Of a stretch of 64,000 bases of DNA, positions 27,771 through 36,618 are shown in pieces. The stretch's first letter is position 1. Every line of letters begins with the position of its first letter. The notes under the pieces were generated by a model. The model saw only the letters and a list, made by a program, of their open reading frames with translations, searched no databases and was not told the origin of the DNA. The position numbers were made by a program, and so were the translations under genes. This DNA comes from Rhodoligotrophos appendicifer (lineage in GTDB: Bacteria; Pseudomonadota; Alphaproteobacteria; Rhizobiales; Im1): positions 496,001-560,000 of the forward strand of contig NZ_VHKL01000002.1 in NCBI RefSeq assembly GCF_007474605.1, read 5' to 3'.

Positions 27771-27848
27771 GAGCGGGGCTTCGCCTCGTCCGCTCCTTCC
27801 GCGGTTATCCGGGGCGGGTTGAAACACCGAGAGTGTTGCTGCAAAAAA

Positions 27849-27905
27849 CCGGGATCCCGATCGGCTTTTGCCACGAGATCCCGGCGCTCCGCTCCGGCCG
27901 GGACA
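27849..27905. repeat. Possible degenerate palindromic repeat
   Basis: Between the aminotransferase and the HAD gene lie CCGGGATC (27849-27856), GATCCCGG (27877-27884) and CCGGCCGGGAC (27893 on), forming overlapping inverted arms around GGCTTTTGCC. The pattern is like palindromic repeats of other alphaproteobacteria, but it differs from the two units described above. Confidence 0.35.
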
Positions 27906-27963
27906 ACCCCGATCCAACTGCTCCCTCTTCCGCAGGGGAGAGCTATGAGACGGCAATAGATTC

Positions 27964-28836
27964 ATGACCGACATCATTGAAAGTGCGGCCTCGCTCGCCG
28001 GCCGCTACAAGGCTTGGCTTTGCGACGTCTGGGGCGTGGTCCATAATGGCGTCACGCCTTACCCGGAGGCGGTGGAGGCCCTCATCGCCTATCGGCAGCA
28101 AGGCGGCATCGTCGTCTTCATCACCAATGCGCCGCGGCCCTATCATCCCGTCATCGACCAACTCAACCGGCTCGGCGTTTCCGCGCAGGCCTATGACCGA
28201 GTGCTCGCGTCGGGCGACGTCATGCGGCGGATGGTGATCGAACATGGCCATCCCGCCGTCCATTTCCTCGGCCCCAATCGGGATCGGGGCCTGATCGAGG
28301 GCCTGGACATCGCGGAGGTTCCCATCGAGGACGCCGAGATCGTCTTGTGCACCGGCCTGGTTGATGATCTGACCGAGACCCCGGAGGATTACGATCCCCT
28401 GCTCGAAACCATGGCCGCCAAGGGTCAGATCTTCTACTGCGCCAATCCCGACAAGGTGGTGCAGAAGGGCGACCGCCTCCTCTATTGTGCCGGTGCCCTG
28501 GCGGACCGCTACGAGGCGCTCGGCGGCAAGGTCATCTTTACGGGCAAGCCTGACGCGCTGATCTATGGCGATGCCCTCGCCATTGCTTCCGATCTCGCGG
28601 ATATGGACCTCGGACGCGACGATGTGCTGGCCATCGGGGATGGCATGGAGACGGATATGCGCGGCGCTGCGCTCAATGGCATCGATGCGCTGTTCGTGGC
28701 CGGCGGCATTCACGCCCATGAGCTTGAAGATTTGCATAATGGCGATCCCGCCGCCCTCGATCCCCTTCTTGCCCGGCTCGACGAGACAGCTCCCGGACTG
28801 CGGCTTCAGGGGATCATGCCGGTCCTGCGCTGGTAA
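27964..28836 (+). CDS. NagD-like HAD phosphatase (TIGR01459 family)
   Basis: Haloacid-dehalogenase-fold hydrolase of 290 residues. Motif I is seen in AWLCDVWGVVHNGVTPYPEA (Asp-x-Trp variant), motif II in IVVFITNAPRP (Thr), and motif III/IV in FTGKPDALIYGDAL and VLAIGDGMETDMRGAALNGI (Gly-Asp-Gly). This is the TIGR01459 group, which also has the IIA cap of NagD-type phosphatases. In many alphaproteobacteria the gene neighbours ribF, as here (MaoC gene between them), so a link to riboflavin or nucleotide phosphate removal has been suggested. Natural substrate unknown. Length is as expected. Confidence 0.87.
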   Translation: MTDIIESAASLAGRYKAWLCDVWGVVHNGVTPYPEAVEALIAYRQQGGIVVFITNAPRPYHPVIDQLNRLGVSAQAYDRVLASGDVMRRMVIEHGHPAVHFLGPNRDRGLIEGLDIAEVPIEDAEIVLCTGLVDDLTETPEDYDPLLETMAAKGQIFYCANPDKVVQKGDRLLYCAGALADRYEALGGKVIFTGKPDALIYGDALAIASDLADMDLGRDDVLAIGDGMETDMRGAALNGIDALFVAGGIHAHELEDLHNGDPAALDPLLARLDETAPGLRLQGIMPVLRW

Positions 28837-28902
28837 GTCCTTTCGCGTTGCAGCAGGCCCGCCGCGCGATTAAAGTCCGCCGCGCCCGAGGAGGGGCATG
28901 TG

Positions 28903-29331
28903 ATGATGGAACCCCGCGCCCATAATTTCGAAGATCTGTCGATCGGCATGTCGGCCAGCGTCAGCAAGCAGCTCAACGAGACTTCGATCGAGCAGTTCGC
29001 CGATCTGTCGGGCGACCATAACCCGGTTCACCTGGATGAGGCATTTGCCGCGACGACAATGTTCAAGACGCGGATCGCGCATGGCATGTTGTCGGCGAGT
29101 CTGATCTCGACGGTGATCGGTATGCAGTTGCCGGGGCAGGGGACAATCTATCTGTCGCAGAGCTTGAGCTTTCGTGCACCTGTACGTTGTGGGGACACCG
29201 TCGTTGCTCGCGTCGAGATCGTGGAGATCGATGCACGCCGAAGGCGCGTCACTCTCGCCTGCACGGCAAGCGTGGGGGAGACGGTCGTGCTGGATGGCGA
29301 GGCAAAGGTGCTCGTGCCGGAACGCTCATGA
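28903..29331 (+). CDS. MaoC-family hot-dog dehydratase
   Basis: Protein of 142 residues with a complete MaoC-like hot-dog domain. FADLSGDHNPVHLDEAFAAT is the R-hydratase motif with catalytic Asp and His, and RIAHGMLSASLISTVIGMQL is the next helix. Members hydrate trans-2-enoyl-CoA to (R)-3-hydroxyacyl-CoA, often for polyhydroxyalkanoate or fatty-acid metabolism. A GAGGAGG box lies eight bases before this ATG; a GTG three bases upstream is possible. The stop codon overlaps the ribF start (ATGA), so the two genes are translationally coupled. This gene is also where the base composition begins to change toward lower GC. Confidence 0.85.
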   Translation: MMEPRAHNFEDLSIGMSASVSKQLNETSIEQFADLSGDHNPVHLDEAFAATTMFKTRIAHGMLSASLISTVIGMQLPGQGTIYLSQSLSFRAPVRCGDTVVARVEIVEIDARRRRVTLACTASVGETVVLDGEAKVLVPERS

Positions 29332-30320
29332 TCATCATTGAGAACGATCAAATCGCTCCTGAAACATGCCGAAACGCAGTTGTTGCAATTGGCAATTACG
29401 ACGGTGTCCATCGGGGCCACCAGATGTTGCTCAGCCTCGCTTTTCGGGAGGCGCGGGCTCTGCACGCACCATTTGGCGTTGTCACTTTTGAACCGCATCC
29501 GAGAACGTTGTTCCGCCCGAATGAGCCCGTGTTCCGGATTACGCCGCCAGCGATGAAAGCCAAGCTTCTCGGGGGCTGCGGTGCCGACTTCATGCAGATC
29601 CTGACCTTCGATCGGGACCTCGCCAGCAAGGAGGCCGAAAGCTTCGTCAGGGAAGAATTGGTAGACAGGCTCGGGGTTTGCCATGTGGTAACAGGGTACG
29701 ACTTTCATTTTGGAAAGGGTCGCAAGGGCTCGCCCGAGATGATGCGGACACTCGGCAAGGAGCTCGGCTTCGGGGTCACGGTGGTGGAGCAGGTCACCGA
29801 CGATGACGGGGTTGCTCCCTTCTCTTCCAGCAGCATTCGCCGGGAACTTCGTCAGGGGGAAGTTTCATCGGCAAATCAACAGCTTGGCTATCGGTGGACG
29901 GTCCTTTCCAGGGTCGTTCCGGGGGATCAGCGGGGGCGCACCATGGGCTTTCCTACCGTCAATATCGCCCTTGAGAACGGTTGCGATCCCGGTGAGGGGA
30001 TCTATGCTGTCCGTGTTCGGAATGGTGAAAAGGCTTGGCGGGGCGCAGGTTACATCGGTAAACGGCCGACCTTCGGGAAGACGGACGTGGTGCTGGAAGT
30101 CTATCTGCTGGGCTTCTCCGGGGATCTCTATGGAACCGAGCTCGCAGTTGAGTTCGTCGAATTTATCCGTCCGGATCAAGCCTTTAGCGATGCGGAAGCG
30201 CTGACCGCGCAGATGCAGAAGGACGTGCAGGCCATCGATGCCGTCCTCACGACCGTCGAGGCCAACGATCCCATCGCCCGATTTCCCTTGGGCAAGCTCC
30301 AGGGCGAAGGTCGCCTTTAG
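29328..30320 (+). CDS. ribF: Bifunctional riboflavin kinase/FAD synthetase
   Basis: Enzyme of 330 residues that makes FMN from riboflavin and then FAD from FMN. The N-terminal nucleotidyltransferase domain shows VVAIGNYDGVHRGHQMLLSL (Asn-Tyr-Asp-Gly-Val-His, a variant of the usual GNFDGVH) and FSSSSIRRELRQGEV. The C-terminal kinase domain has GDQRGRTMGFPTVNIALENG, the metal and ATP-binding Gly-Pro/Pro-Thr-x-Asn motif. The ATG overlaps the MaoC stop in ATGA, which decides the start. The gene ends four bases inside the convergent DUF4170 gene. Codon use is less GC-biased than that of the genes to the left. Confidence 0.93.
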   Translation: MIIIENDQIAPETCRNAVVAIGNYDGVHRGHQMLLSLAFREARALHAPFGVVTFEPHPRTLFRPNEPVFRITPPAMKAKLLGGCGADFMQILTFDRDLASKEAESFVREELVDRLGVCHVVTGYDFHFGKGRKGSPEMMRTLGKELGFGVTVVEQVTDDDGVAPFSSSSIRRELRQGEVSSANQQLGYRWTVLSRVVPGDQRGRTMGFPTVNIALENGCDPGEGIYAVRVRNGEKAWRGAGYIGKRPTFGKTDVVLEVYLLGFSGDLYGTELAVEFVEFIRPDQAFSDAEALTAQMQKDVQAIDAVLTTVEANDPIARFPLGKLQGEGRL

Positions 30321-30562
30321 GTCGTTGCGTCGGGGTCCAGCAGGCGGTGCAGATGGACGATGAAGTAGCGCGTCTGCGCATTGTCGACAGTGGCCTGCGC
30401 CTTGGCCGCCCAGGCCTTCTTTGCCTCGGAAAAATTCGGGTAAATCCCTACAATGTCGAGATCTTTTAAGTTCTTGAAGTTGATCTCATCGAGGCTGCTC
30501 AGCTCTCCGCCAAAGACCAGATGAAGCAATTGACGTGGGGGCAGCGACGCCGGTTCGCTCAT
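30317..30562 (-). CDS. DUF4170-domain protein
   Basis: Small cytoplasmic protein of 81 residues. LLHLVFGGELSSLDEINFKN and LDIVGIYPNFSEAKKAWAAK, followed by the YFIVHLHRLLDP end, agree with DUF4170, a family confined largely to Alphaproteobacteria and usually located next to cysQ. No catalytic motif is seen and function is unknown. A strong AGGAGG box precedes the ATG. It lies 14 bases downstream of the cysQ-like gene in the same direction and overlaps the ribF stop by four bases on the opposite strand. Confidence 0.85.
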   Translation of the reverse strand: MSEPASLPPRQLLHLVFGGELSSLDEINFKNLKDLDIVGIYPNFSEAKKAWAAKAQATVDNAQTRYFIVHLHRLLDPDATT

Positions 30563-30576
30563 CAGAGACCTCCTCT

Positions 30577-31395
30577 TCAGCCTGAAAAATGCGGCAGATG
30601 TTCCATGAATTGACGGTGTAAAGCAGGGCCCGACGCCAACACCCCGGGATGCTTCGTACTGGGTTGGTTATAGAGGGGAATATCTCCCGCCAGAGTGGTC
30701 ACCACGCCTCCGGCTTCCGTCACCACCAAATGAGCCCCGGCGATATCCCAGTCGCTGGTGTTTCCCAAGGCAAAACTCGCGTCGAATTCTCCCGTGGCGA
30801 CGAGGCAAAGCCGCAGGGCGATTGACTTTCGCATGTCCAAATTCATGGCCGGCCAGACGCGTCCAGCCCAGCGGTTTGCCCGGAAAGCAGTGTCGCGAGC
30901 AAGCAGCCGCGCCTCTTCGAAGCGATCACAATTGCTGACCTGCACAGGCTTGCCGTTCAGCGTTGCACCCTCGCCCCGTGCTGCACAAAACAAATCATCC
31001 GTCGGCGGACTGTAAATCGCTGCCGCGAGCGGAATGCCGCGCTCCACCAAGGCAGCTGAGACGCACCACTCATGCTCGCCGGCCATAAAAGACCGTGTCC
31101 CATCAATGGGATCGACGATCCACACCAAGTCACGATCCAGGCGCGTCTTGTCGTCGGCAGTCTCCTCCGACAGCCAGCCATATTGCGGACGAGCTCCTGT
31201 CAGCCGATTCTTGATCAATGTATCGACCGCGAGATCAGCTTCTGTCACGGGCGTACCATCGCCCTTGTTCCAGTTTTCAACGCCCTTGTTCCGCAGAGCA
31301 AGCGCCAGAGCGCCGGCCTCTCTTACGGCCTCGGCGAGGAGGACGAGATCAGCGGCCGGCAATCGTTGCACCTTCCACACTGATGGAGGGGGCAT
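30577..31395 (-). CDS. cysQ: 3'(2'),5'-bisphosphate nucleotidase CysQ (inositol monophosphatase family)
   Basis: Magnesium-dependent phosphatase of 272 residues that removes the 3'-phosphate from PAP/PAPS and so supports sulfate assimilation and nucleotide balance. The three FIG/IMPase motifs are present: WLSEETADD (Glu-Glu), LVWIVDPIDGTRSFMAGEHE (metal-binding DPxDGT) and SDWDIAGAHLVVTEAGGVV (WDxAG...EAGG). The 5' end overlaps the end of pmbA by 47 bases. The start is not certain: this ATG, or GTG codons at 31380 and 31371, are all possible; none has a good ribosome-binding site, in line with coupled translation. A broader inositol-phosphatase role cannot be excluded. Confidence 0.85.
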   Translation of the reverse strand: MPPPSVWKVQRLPAADLVLLAEAVREAGALALALRNKGVENWNKGDGTPVTEADLAVDTLIKNRLTGARPQYGWLSEETADDKTRLDRDLVWIVDPIDGTRSFMAGEHEWCVSAALVERGIPLAAAIYSPPTDDLFCAARGEGATLNGKPVQVSNCDRFEEARLLARDTAFRANRWAGRVWPAMNLDMRKSIALRLCLVATGEFDASFALGNTSDWDIAGAHLVVTEAGGVVTTLAGDIPLYNQPSTKHPGVLASGPALHRQFMEHLPHFSG

Positions 31396-32695
31396 TAATT
31401 CCACCGCGATCCTCCATGTCGTCCGCAACCTTCATGGTGCGGAAGAGATCCTTCAGATTTCCAGCCACCGTTATCTCGGCTACGGGATAAGTTATTTCGC
31501 CGTTCTCAATCCAGAAGCCCGCGGCGCCACGGCTGTAGTCTCCAGTGACGCCATTGACACCATGGCCAAGCATGTCCGTTACAAGAAGCCCTCGCTCAAC
31601 TTCGCCGATCAGCTGCTCACGTGATCTCTTCCCGGGCTCCAGCGTTACATTGGTCACGGAAGGCGAAGGCGGCGAGCTTATGCCCCGTGTCGCGTGACCC
31701 GTTGATGCAAGACCCAATTTCCGTGCCGACCGCGTGTCAAGAACCCAGCTGTTGAGACTGCCGTTCCCGACCAAGGTCAAAGGACGGCTTGCCATTCCCT
31801 CGCCGTCAAAGGGGCGGGATCGGGCGCCTCTACACTTCAAAGGGTTATCTGTGATGCTGACTTCCTCTGGAAAGATTTGGGCACCAAGAGACTCTTTCAA
31901 AAAGCTGGTACCCCGAGCGACCGAGGCGCCATTCACGGCGCCCAAGAAATGGCTTATAAAACCGCGGCTCATTCTGGGTTCAAAGACGATTGTCCCCCGG
32001 CAAGAGTCCACCTTGCGCGGGTTCAGGCGCCGAATAGCGCGATCTGCGGCGAGCGCGCCAATTTCCTGCGGAGATCTAAGATCAGCGAAATAGACCGCAC
32101 TTGAGCTGTCGTAGTCGCGCTCCATGCCGGTCCCACTGCCGGCAACAGCCGTACATGACACGCTAAAACCTGACCGACGATAACTGCCTGCAAAACCATT
32201 GGAGGTGACAAGCGCAATTGCCGCAACCGAATACCCGGCGCCTGCACCTTCGGAGTTTGTGATCCCTGGTACAGCCAGTGCAGCCTCTTCGGTTTCGCGT
32301 GCGAGCCTTTCCAGGTGATCCGGATCAAGAGTGGTAGAATCAAACAAGTCCAGATCCACGGGCTTGTGATCATATAACTCGCGCATGACAAGCGCGCTAA
32401 ATGGATCCGGAGGCGTCACACGCGCCATGGCAACCGCGCGTTCTGCAAAAGCCAAAAGATTCGCTTCGGAAAAATCGTTGGTCGAAACAATAGCCTGCGA
32501 ATCTCCGATGAAGACCCGCAAGCCAATGTCCTGTCCTTCGGCACGCTCGACATCTTCGAGCTGGCCTAGGCGTATGGCGGTTGAAACCGACAAAGCTTCT
32601 ACGACAACGGCGTCGGCCGCATCGGCTCCAAAACGCTTGGCGTGGGCGATTGCCTGCTCTGCGATCCCTATGAGATGGTCTTGAGTGTCTTCCAT
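31349..32695 (-). CDS. pmbA: TldE/PmbA, partner of the TldD metalloprotease
   Basis: Protein of 448 residues of the U62 family. AIRLGQLEDVERAEGQDIGL is the N-terminal fold and EPRMSRGFISHFLGAVNGAS the region that in TldD has the HExxxH site. Here His-Glu is missing (FISHFLGAV), which is normal for TldE, the non-metal subunit. GHGVNGVTGDYSRGAAGFWI is the family-specific C-terminal signature. TldD and TldE form a heterodimer that trims unfolded peptides and modified peptides such as microcin precursors, and the CcdA antitoxin in E. coli. tldD itself lies 5.2 kb away on the same strand. A GAGGG box precedes the ATG. The gene overlaps cysQ. Confidence 0.9.
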   Translation of the reverse strand: MEDTQDHLIGIAEQAIAHAKRFGADAADAVVVEALSVSTAIRLGQLEDVERAEGQDIGLRVFIGDSQAIVSTNDFSEANLLAFAERAVAMARVTPPDPFSALVMRELYDHKPVDLDLFDSTTLDPDHLERLARETEEAALAVPGITNSEGAGAGYSVAAIALVTSNGFAGSYRRSGFSVSCTAVAGSGTGMERDYDSSSAVYFADLRSPQEIGALAADRAIRRLNPRKVDSCRGTIVFEPRMSRGFISHFLGAVNGASVARGTSFLKESLGAQIFPEEVSITDNPLKCRGARSRPFDGEGMASRPLTLVGNGSLNSWVLDTRSARKLGLASTGHATRGISSPPSPSVTNVTLEPGKRSREQLIGEVERGLLVTDMLGHGVNGVTGDYSRGAAGFWIENGEITYPVAEITVAGNLKDLFRTMKVADDMEDRGGINAPSISVEGATIAGR

Positions 32696-32740
32696 GGTCC
32701 CTCATCTAGGGTGAAGCACGCGCTGCGGCAATGCGACTTC

Positions 32741-33697
32741 TCAAGCCCGAAAAAGACTATCCGCAACTAAGCCCGCGAAAATGATCAGCCCTAGGTCGCG
32801 GTTTGATCGGAAAAGTCTCAGGCAACGCGCCCCGTCGTCAATGTCCAGGGTGAGGATCTGCCAGGCGATATGAAGCGCCGCCGCAATCCAGCTTACGACA
32901 AATATCAAACCCCCATCGGCCCACCATGCAGCCACTCCCAGGCATAGAAGGAAAAGAGCATAAAAGGCCATCAGCCAGGATCGAGTGGCCGTGCCGAATT
33001 TCAACGCCGTCGACTTAACGCCGATCAGCGCATCGTCATCCTTATCTTGATGGGCGTAAATTGTATCGTAGCCAAGGGTCCAGGCGATGCCTGCGAAATA
33101 GAGCAAAACGGGAGGCCAAGCCAAGGATCCAAAGGCTGCTGCCCAACCCAGAAGCGCACCCCAATTGAATGCTAAACCCAGTACCAGCTGCGGCCAATAT
33201 GTGACGCGCTTCATAAAAGGATATGTCGCCACTATGCCGAGCGAGGTCACGCCTAACGCGATCGCAAAGCTATTGAATTGGAGGAGAACGCAGCACCCGA
33301 CGAGGGAGAGAATCACCATAAAGGCTGCAGCCTGCCGAGTGCTCACCTGGCCGCTGGGTATGGGACGTGATCTCGTCCTTGCGACCTTTTCATCGATGTC
33401 GCGGTCGACAATATCGTTGTAGGTGCATCCCGCCCCTCTCATGACCAGCGCACCGAGGGCGAACAAGGTGATCAGGCCCATGTCGGGCAATCCGCCGCCC
33501 TTGGCACTTTGCGCCAAGGCTATGGACCACCAACAGGGCAGCAGTAAAAGCCATGTCCCTATGGGTCGGTCAAATCTCGCCAGCCGGCAATATGGGCCAG
33601 CCCAAGACGGGGCAAAACGATCAACCCAATTCCCTTGCGACGCGTCCGCAACTGACCCACTTGGTCTTTGGTTTATTGTCATTTGTTGCTGAACCAT
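32741..33697 (-). CDS. ubiA: 4-hydroxybenzoate polyprenyltransferase
   Basis: Integral membrane enzyme of 318 residues that attaches the polyprenyl tail to 4-hydroxybenzoate in ubiquinone synthesis. The first Asp-rich motif is CTYNDIVDRDIDEKVARTRS, binding Mg-diphosphate; the second is TIYAHQDKDDDALIGVKSTA. About nine hydrophobic segments are seen. FDRPIGTWLLLLPCWWSIAL near residue 45 is the family N-terminal helix. The length is normal. It follows pmbA on the same strand, 45 bases apart, and is followed upstream by the MAPEG gene. The quinone it helps make feeds the oxidase encoded 7 kb away. Confidence 0.93.
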   Translation of the reverse strand: MVQQQMTINQRPSGSVADASQGNWVDRFAPSWAGPYCRLARFDRPIGTWLLLLPCWWSIALAQSAKGGGLPDMGLITLFALGALVMRGAGCTYNDIVDRDIDEKVARTRSRPIPSGQVSTRQAAAFMVILSLVGCCVLLQFNSFAIALGVTSLGIVATYPFMKRVTYWPQLVLGLAFNWGALLGWAAAFGSLAWPPVLLYFAGIAWTLGYDTIYAHQDKDDDALIGVKSTALKFGTATRSWLMAFYALFLLCLGVAAWWADGGLIFVVSWIAAALHIAWQILTLDIDDGARCLRLFRSNRDLGLIIFAGLVADSLFRA

Positions 33698-33733
33698 CGC
33701 GGCGACGGTGGGGAAGAAAATCAGGCCTTACAA

Positions 33734-34153
33734 TCATACGGCTGAGATCGAGATGAGGCGATACCAGTAGAACAGGACAGAAACTGCAAGTCCCAGCAAA
33801 GCGAGCAAGGTGAACAGCATTCCAGCACCCCGAAGTGCAATAATGTGACGGGATCCGGCTAGGCCCGCAGCGTGGGCAAATCGACCGATCAGTAGCAAAA
33901 CACCAAAGACGTTCACCAAAATGTTGGGCGCCCCGATCACCTCCAGGATCAAAAGAAGCAGAATTCCGAGAGGCGCATATTCCACAAAGTTACCATGGGC
34001 TCGGATCACCCTTTCAAAGTCCGGATCCCCCGCTGACCCGAACATGACCTTCGCTCTTCCGCGCATCTGCATGACGCGGGCGGATAGGATCAGGAAGAGG
34101 AGTGTCAGCACACCCGCATAGAGCGGAGAGGCCGTCAGCATCAGCGAGCGCAT
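33734..34153 (-). CDS. MAPEG-family membrane protein
   Basis: Protein of 139 residues with four hydrophobic segments, resembling membrane-associated eicosanoid/glutathione metabolism (MAPEG) proteins. VMQMRGRAKVMFGSAGDPDF and RVIRAHGNFVEYAPLGILLL are the characteristic first-loop and second-helix parts (RAHxNxxEYxP). Its neighbour gshA makes the glutathione precursor gamma-glutamylcysteine, which fits a glutathione-dependent transferase or peroxidase. An AAGGAG-like box precedes the ATG. Bacterial members are rarely characterised, so a defined substrate is not claimed. Confidence 0.87.
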   Translation of the reverse strand: MRSLMLTASPLYAGVLTLLFLILSARVMQMRGRAKVMFGSAGDPDFERVIRAHGNFVEYAPLGILLLLILEVIGAPNILVNVFGVLLLIGRFAHAAGLAGSRHIIALRGAGMLFTLLALLGLAVSVLFYWYRLISISAV

Positions 34154-34180
34154 GATCCACTCCTTGATTGTTCGTCAACT

Positions 34181-35563
34181 TCAATAAGCATTTGTTTTAA
34201 ATACAGGATCGACGCTTTCATTCCACCCGCCAAAATACTGAGTGAGCAGATCCTCCGCAGCCGTCCGGCCGTTCGCGACCACATCCTCAATAGCATCCAG
34301 GTAAATCGTCTCGTCATGACCCAACCCATCCTGGCGGTTGCGCGATTTAAGACCTGCTCGGGCAATAGCCATCACCTCGCGGGCGATGTCATGAATCTTG
34401 TACCGACGGAACGGCGTTTGCAAAGCTGTCTTCGGGACCGCAGAGCGCAACTCATGCCGCTCCTCCTCCGTCCAGCTCTTGACGACATCCCAAGCCGCTT
34501 CAAGCGAGGTCTGGTCATATAGCAAACCAACCCACAATGCGGGGAGGGCGCATAGCCGAGACCATGGGCCGCTGTCCGCGCCCCGCATTTCCAGGTACCG
34601 CTTCAATCGGACTTCCGGGAAAATTGTGGTCACGTGGTCTGACCAGTCCTGCATTGTGGCCCTTTCCCCAGGCAATTGGGGAAGCCCTCCTGCCATAAAG
34701 CTGCGAAAGGACTGCCCAGAAAGATCAACATATTGACCATTGCGATAAGCGAAATACATTGGCACGCCGAGGGCGTAATCGACATAACGCTCGAAATCGA
34801 AGCCTTCTTCGAAGGCAAAGGGCAACATGCCGGTGCGGTCAGCGTCCGTGTCGAGCCATATTTGAGACCTGTAACTCAGATAGCCATTAGGCTTCCCTTC
34901 CGTGAACGGCGAGTTGGCAAAAATCGCAGTGGCAATTGGCTGCAAAGCCAAACTGGATCGAAGCTTCAGACGCATGTCAGCTTCGCTCGAAAAATCCAGG
35001 TTCACCTGCACGGTGCAGGACCGAAACATCATGTCCAGACCATGACCGCCGACTTTTGGCATATAGGAGCGCATGATTCCGTATCGGCCCTTCGGCATGA
35101 TCGGAGTCTCAGCAAGTGTCCACTTCGGCGAAAAACCCAGGCCAAGAAAGCTGATACCCAGTTCATCACCGATTTCTCGAACCTGAGCCAGATGGGAGTT
35201 CACTTCCTGGCAGGTCTGATGAAGCTGCGATACAGCGGCCCCCGACAATTCAAACTGACCGCCAGGCTCTAGGGAGATGGTGGCGCCGGACACCGGCTCT
35301 TTGAGACCGATGATGAAATCTTGCTCCATCACCGGCTCCCAGCGAAATCGCTCCTGAAGCCCAAGCAACAAGGCTTTGATTCCCTGCGGACCCTCATAGG
35401 GCACCGGTCTTGTGCCGTTGATCAGGAAACCAAATTTCTCGTGCTCGGTGCCGATGCGCCAGGCCTCCCGAGGTTTGCTCCCGCCTTCGAACCAAGCGAT
35501 CAGCTGATCCTTGTTTTCCACCGTAATCCTAGATTCGGGGCTGTCTGAGATTTGTGAACTCAC
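34181..35563 (-). CDS. gshA: Glutamate-cysteine ligase, plant/alphaproteobacterial type
   Basis: Enzyme of 460 residues that makes gamma-glutamylcysteine, the first step of glutathione synthesis. This is the GCS2-like (plant-type) class: [20 protein letters not shown] has the Glu-His-Glu metal site, [20 protein letters not shown] is the signature, and [20 protein letters not shown] and [20 protein letters not shown] follow. The start is a GTG (Ser-Ser-Gln-Ile). The following glutathione synthase gene gshB is not in the window. A MAPEG protein, a family that uses glutathione, is the adjacent downstream gene (27-base gap), and rsmE is upstream. Confidence 0.93.
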   Translation of the reverse strand: MSSQISDSPESRITVENKDQLIAWFEGGSKPREAWRIGTEHEKFGFLINGTRPVPYEGPQGIKALLLGLQERFRWEPVMEQDFIIGLKEPVSGATISLEPGGQFELSGAAVSQLHQTCQEVNSHLAQVREIGDELGISFLGLGFSPKWTLAETPIMPKGRYGIMRSYMPKVGGHGLDMMFRSCTVQVNLDFSSEADMRLKLRSSLALQPIATAIFANSPFTEGKPNGYLSYRSQIWLDTDADRTGMLPFAFEEGFDFERYVDYALGVPMYFAYRNGQYVDLSGQSFRSFMAGGLPQLPGERATMQDWSDHVTTIFPEVRLKRYLEMRGADSGPWSRLCALPALWVGLLYDQTSLEAAWDVVKSWTEEERHELRSAVPKTALQTPFRRYKIHDIAREVMAIARAGLKSRNRQDGLGHDETIYLDAIEDVVANGRTAAEDLLTQYFGGWNESVDPVFKTNAY

Positions 35564-35648
35564 GGCTATTGCTGGCTCCGCCGAAGAAATAATTTTGCTG
35601 AGATGATCTAAACGTCTGCAGGCCGTGCAGCAAGCGAGGTGCCGATCG

Positions 35649-36386
35649 TCACCATTTTTCGAGAGTTGCCTGAACCAGTGTCAGTGCAGCAATCGCTGCT
35701 GTGTCGGCGCGCATAATTCTTGGCCCCAATGAGACGGGAAGCACGGCTTTGGATGTGCACAGCTGTTCCCGCTCGGCTGGAGAAAAACCACCCTCAGGCC
35801 CCACAAGTACAGCGAGCGGCCCGCTACGCAATGATGAAAGAGAGTTCATCAGGCTTCCCGCGGCGACGCCGGCATCATCACAAAAAATAATTGTTCGATC
35901 TGGTGGCCAACAGTCCAACAGCGCTTTCAGCTCAATCGGTTCATCAACACTTGGGATCGCCAACAAATTGCACTGCTCGGCTGCCTCGATGGCGTTGGCT
36001 CTTAACCGCTCAACGTTAACGCGGCGCGCTACAGTACGTTCAGTCAAAATCGGCCTTAGCCGAACTGCACCGAGCTCGGTGGCCTTCTGTGCCAAGTAGT
36101 CAACGCGCGCATGTTTCAGCGGTGCAAAGAGATAATGGATGTCCGATTGGCTTGTCTGGCGCCTCAGCAACTCCACTGCCCTTAGGATCACACGCCTCCG
36201 AGGGATTTCGACAATCTCAGCCAACCACTCACCATCACGGCCATTGAAAAGACGCACATGGCCGCGCAGCGGAACTCTCATGACCGTAATCAGGTAATGG
36301 GCCTGATCTCCATCTATCTCCACCTCTACATCCATGCCAAGCGGAGCCCCCAGAAAGAGACGGGGCGAGCGGTGAGGTGCGGCCAT
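35649..36386 (-). CDS. rsmE: 16S rRNA (uracil1498-N3)-methyltransferase
   Basis: SPOUT-class methyltransferase of 245 residues. The N-terminal PUA-like domain ([36 protein letters not shown] pattern) binds rRNA, and the C-terminal knot has [18 protein letters not shown] and [20 protein letters not shown]. Both are the cofactor-binding loop motifs. The RsmE length is normal. It precedes gshA on the same strand at a distance of 85 bases, an arrangement often found in Hyphomicrobiales. The 232-base gap upstream contains no gene I can support. Confidence 0.9.
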   Translation of the reverse strand: MAAPHRSPRLFLGAPLGMDVEVEIDGDQAHYLITVMRVPLRGHVRLFNGRDGEWLAEIVEIPRRRVILRAVELLRRQTSQSDIHYLFAPLKHARVDYLAQKATELGAVRLRPILTERTVARRVNVERLRANAIEAAEQCNLLAIPSVDEPIELKALLDCWPPDRTIIFCDDAGVAAGSLMNSLSSLRSGPLAVLVGPEGGFSPAEREQLCTSKAVLPVSLGPRIMRADTAAIAALTLVQATLEKW

Positions 36387-36618
36387 TAAAGCGACACAGG
36401 GCGTTTGGCCCCCTCCGGCTGAGACGAGACCACGCGTCTCATCAGAATGGCACTTTGCGAATGGCGAAGGAGTGGGGTTTTGGTCGCTATTGGAACAAGC
36501 GATGAACCCTCTCCGCCCCTGTATCCCGGATCTTTATAATGCGGGGACCTAGGATCAGCAGCGCAACGTCTGCCTCCCGTCTTCCCTTGGACACTCCTGT
36601 GGTTGACGTCCACCCTGT

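Noticed and set aside
36386..36613. 75-codon open frame between rsmE and LysR
   Set aside because: No ribosome-binding site or motif; probably promoter and leader DNA.
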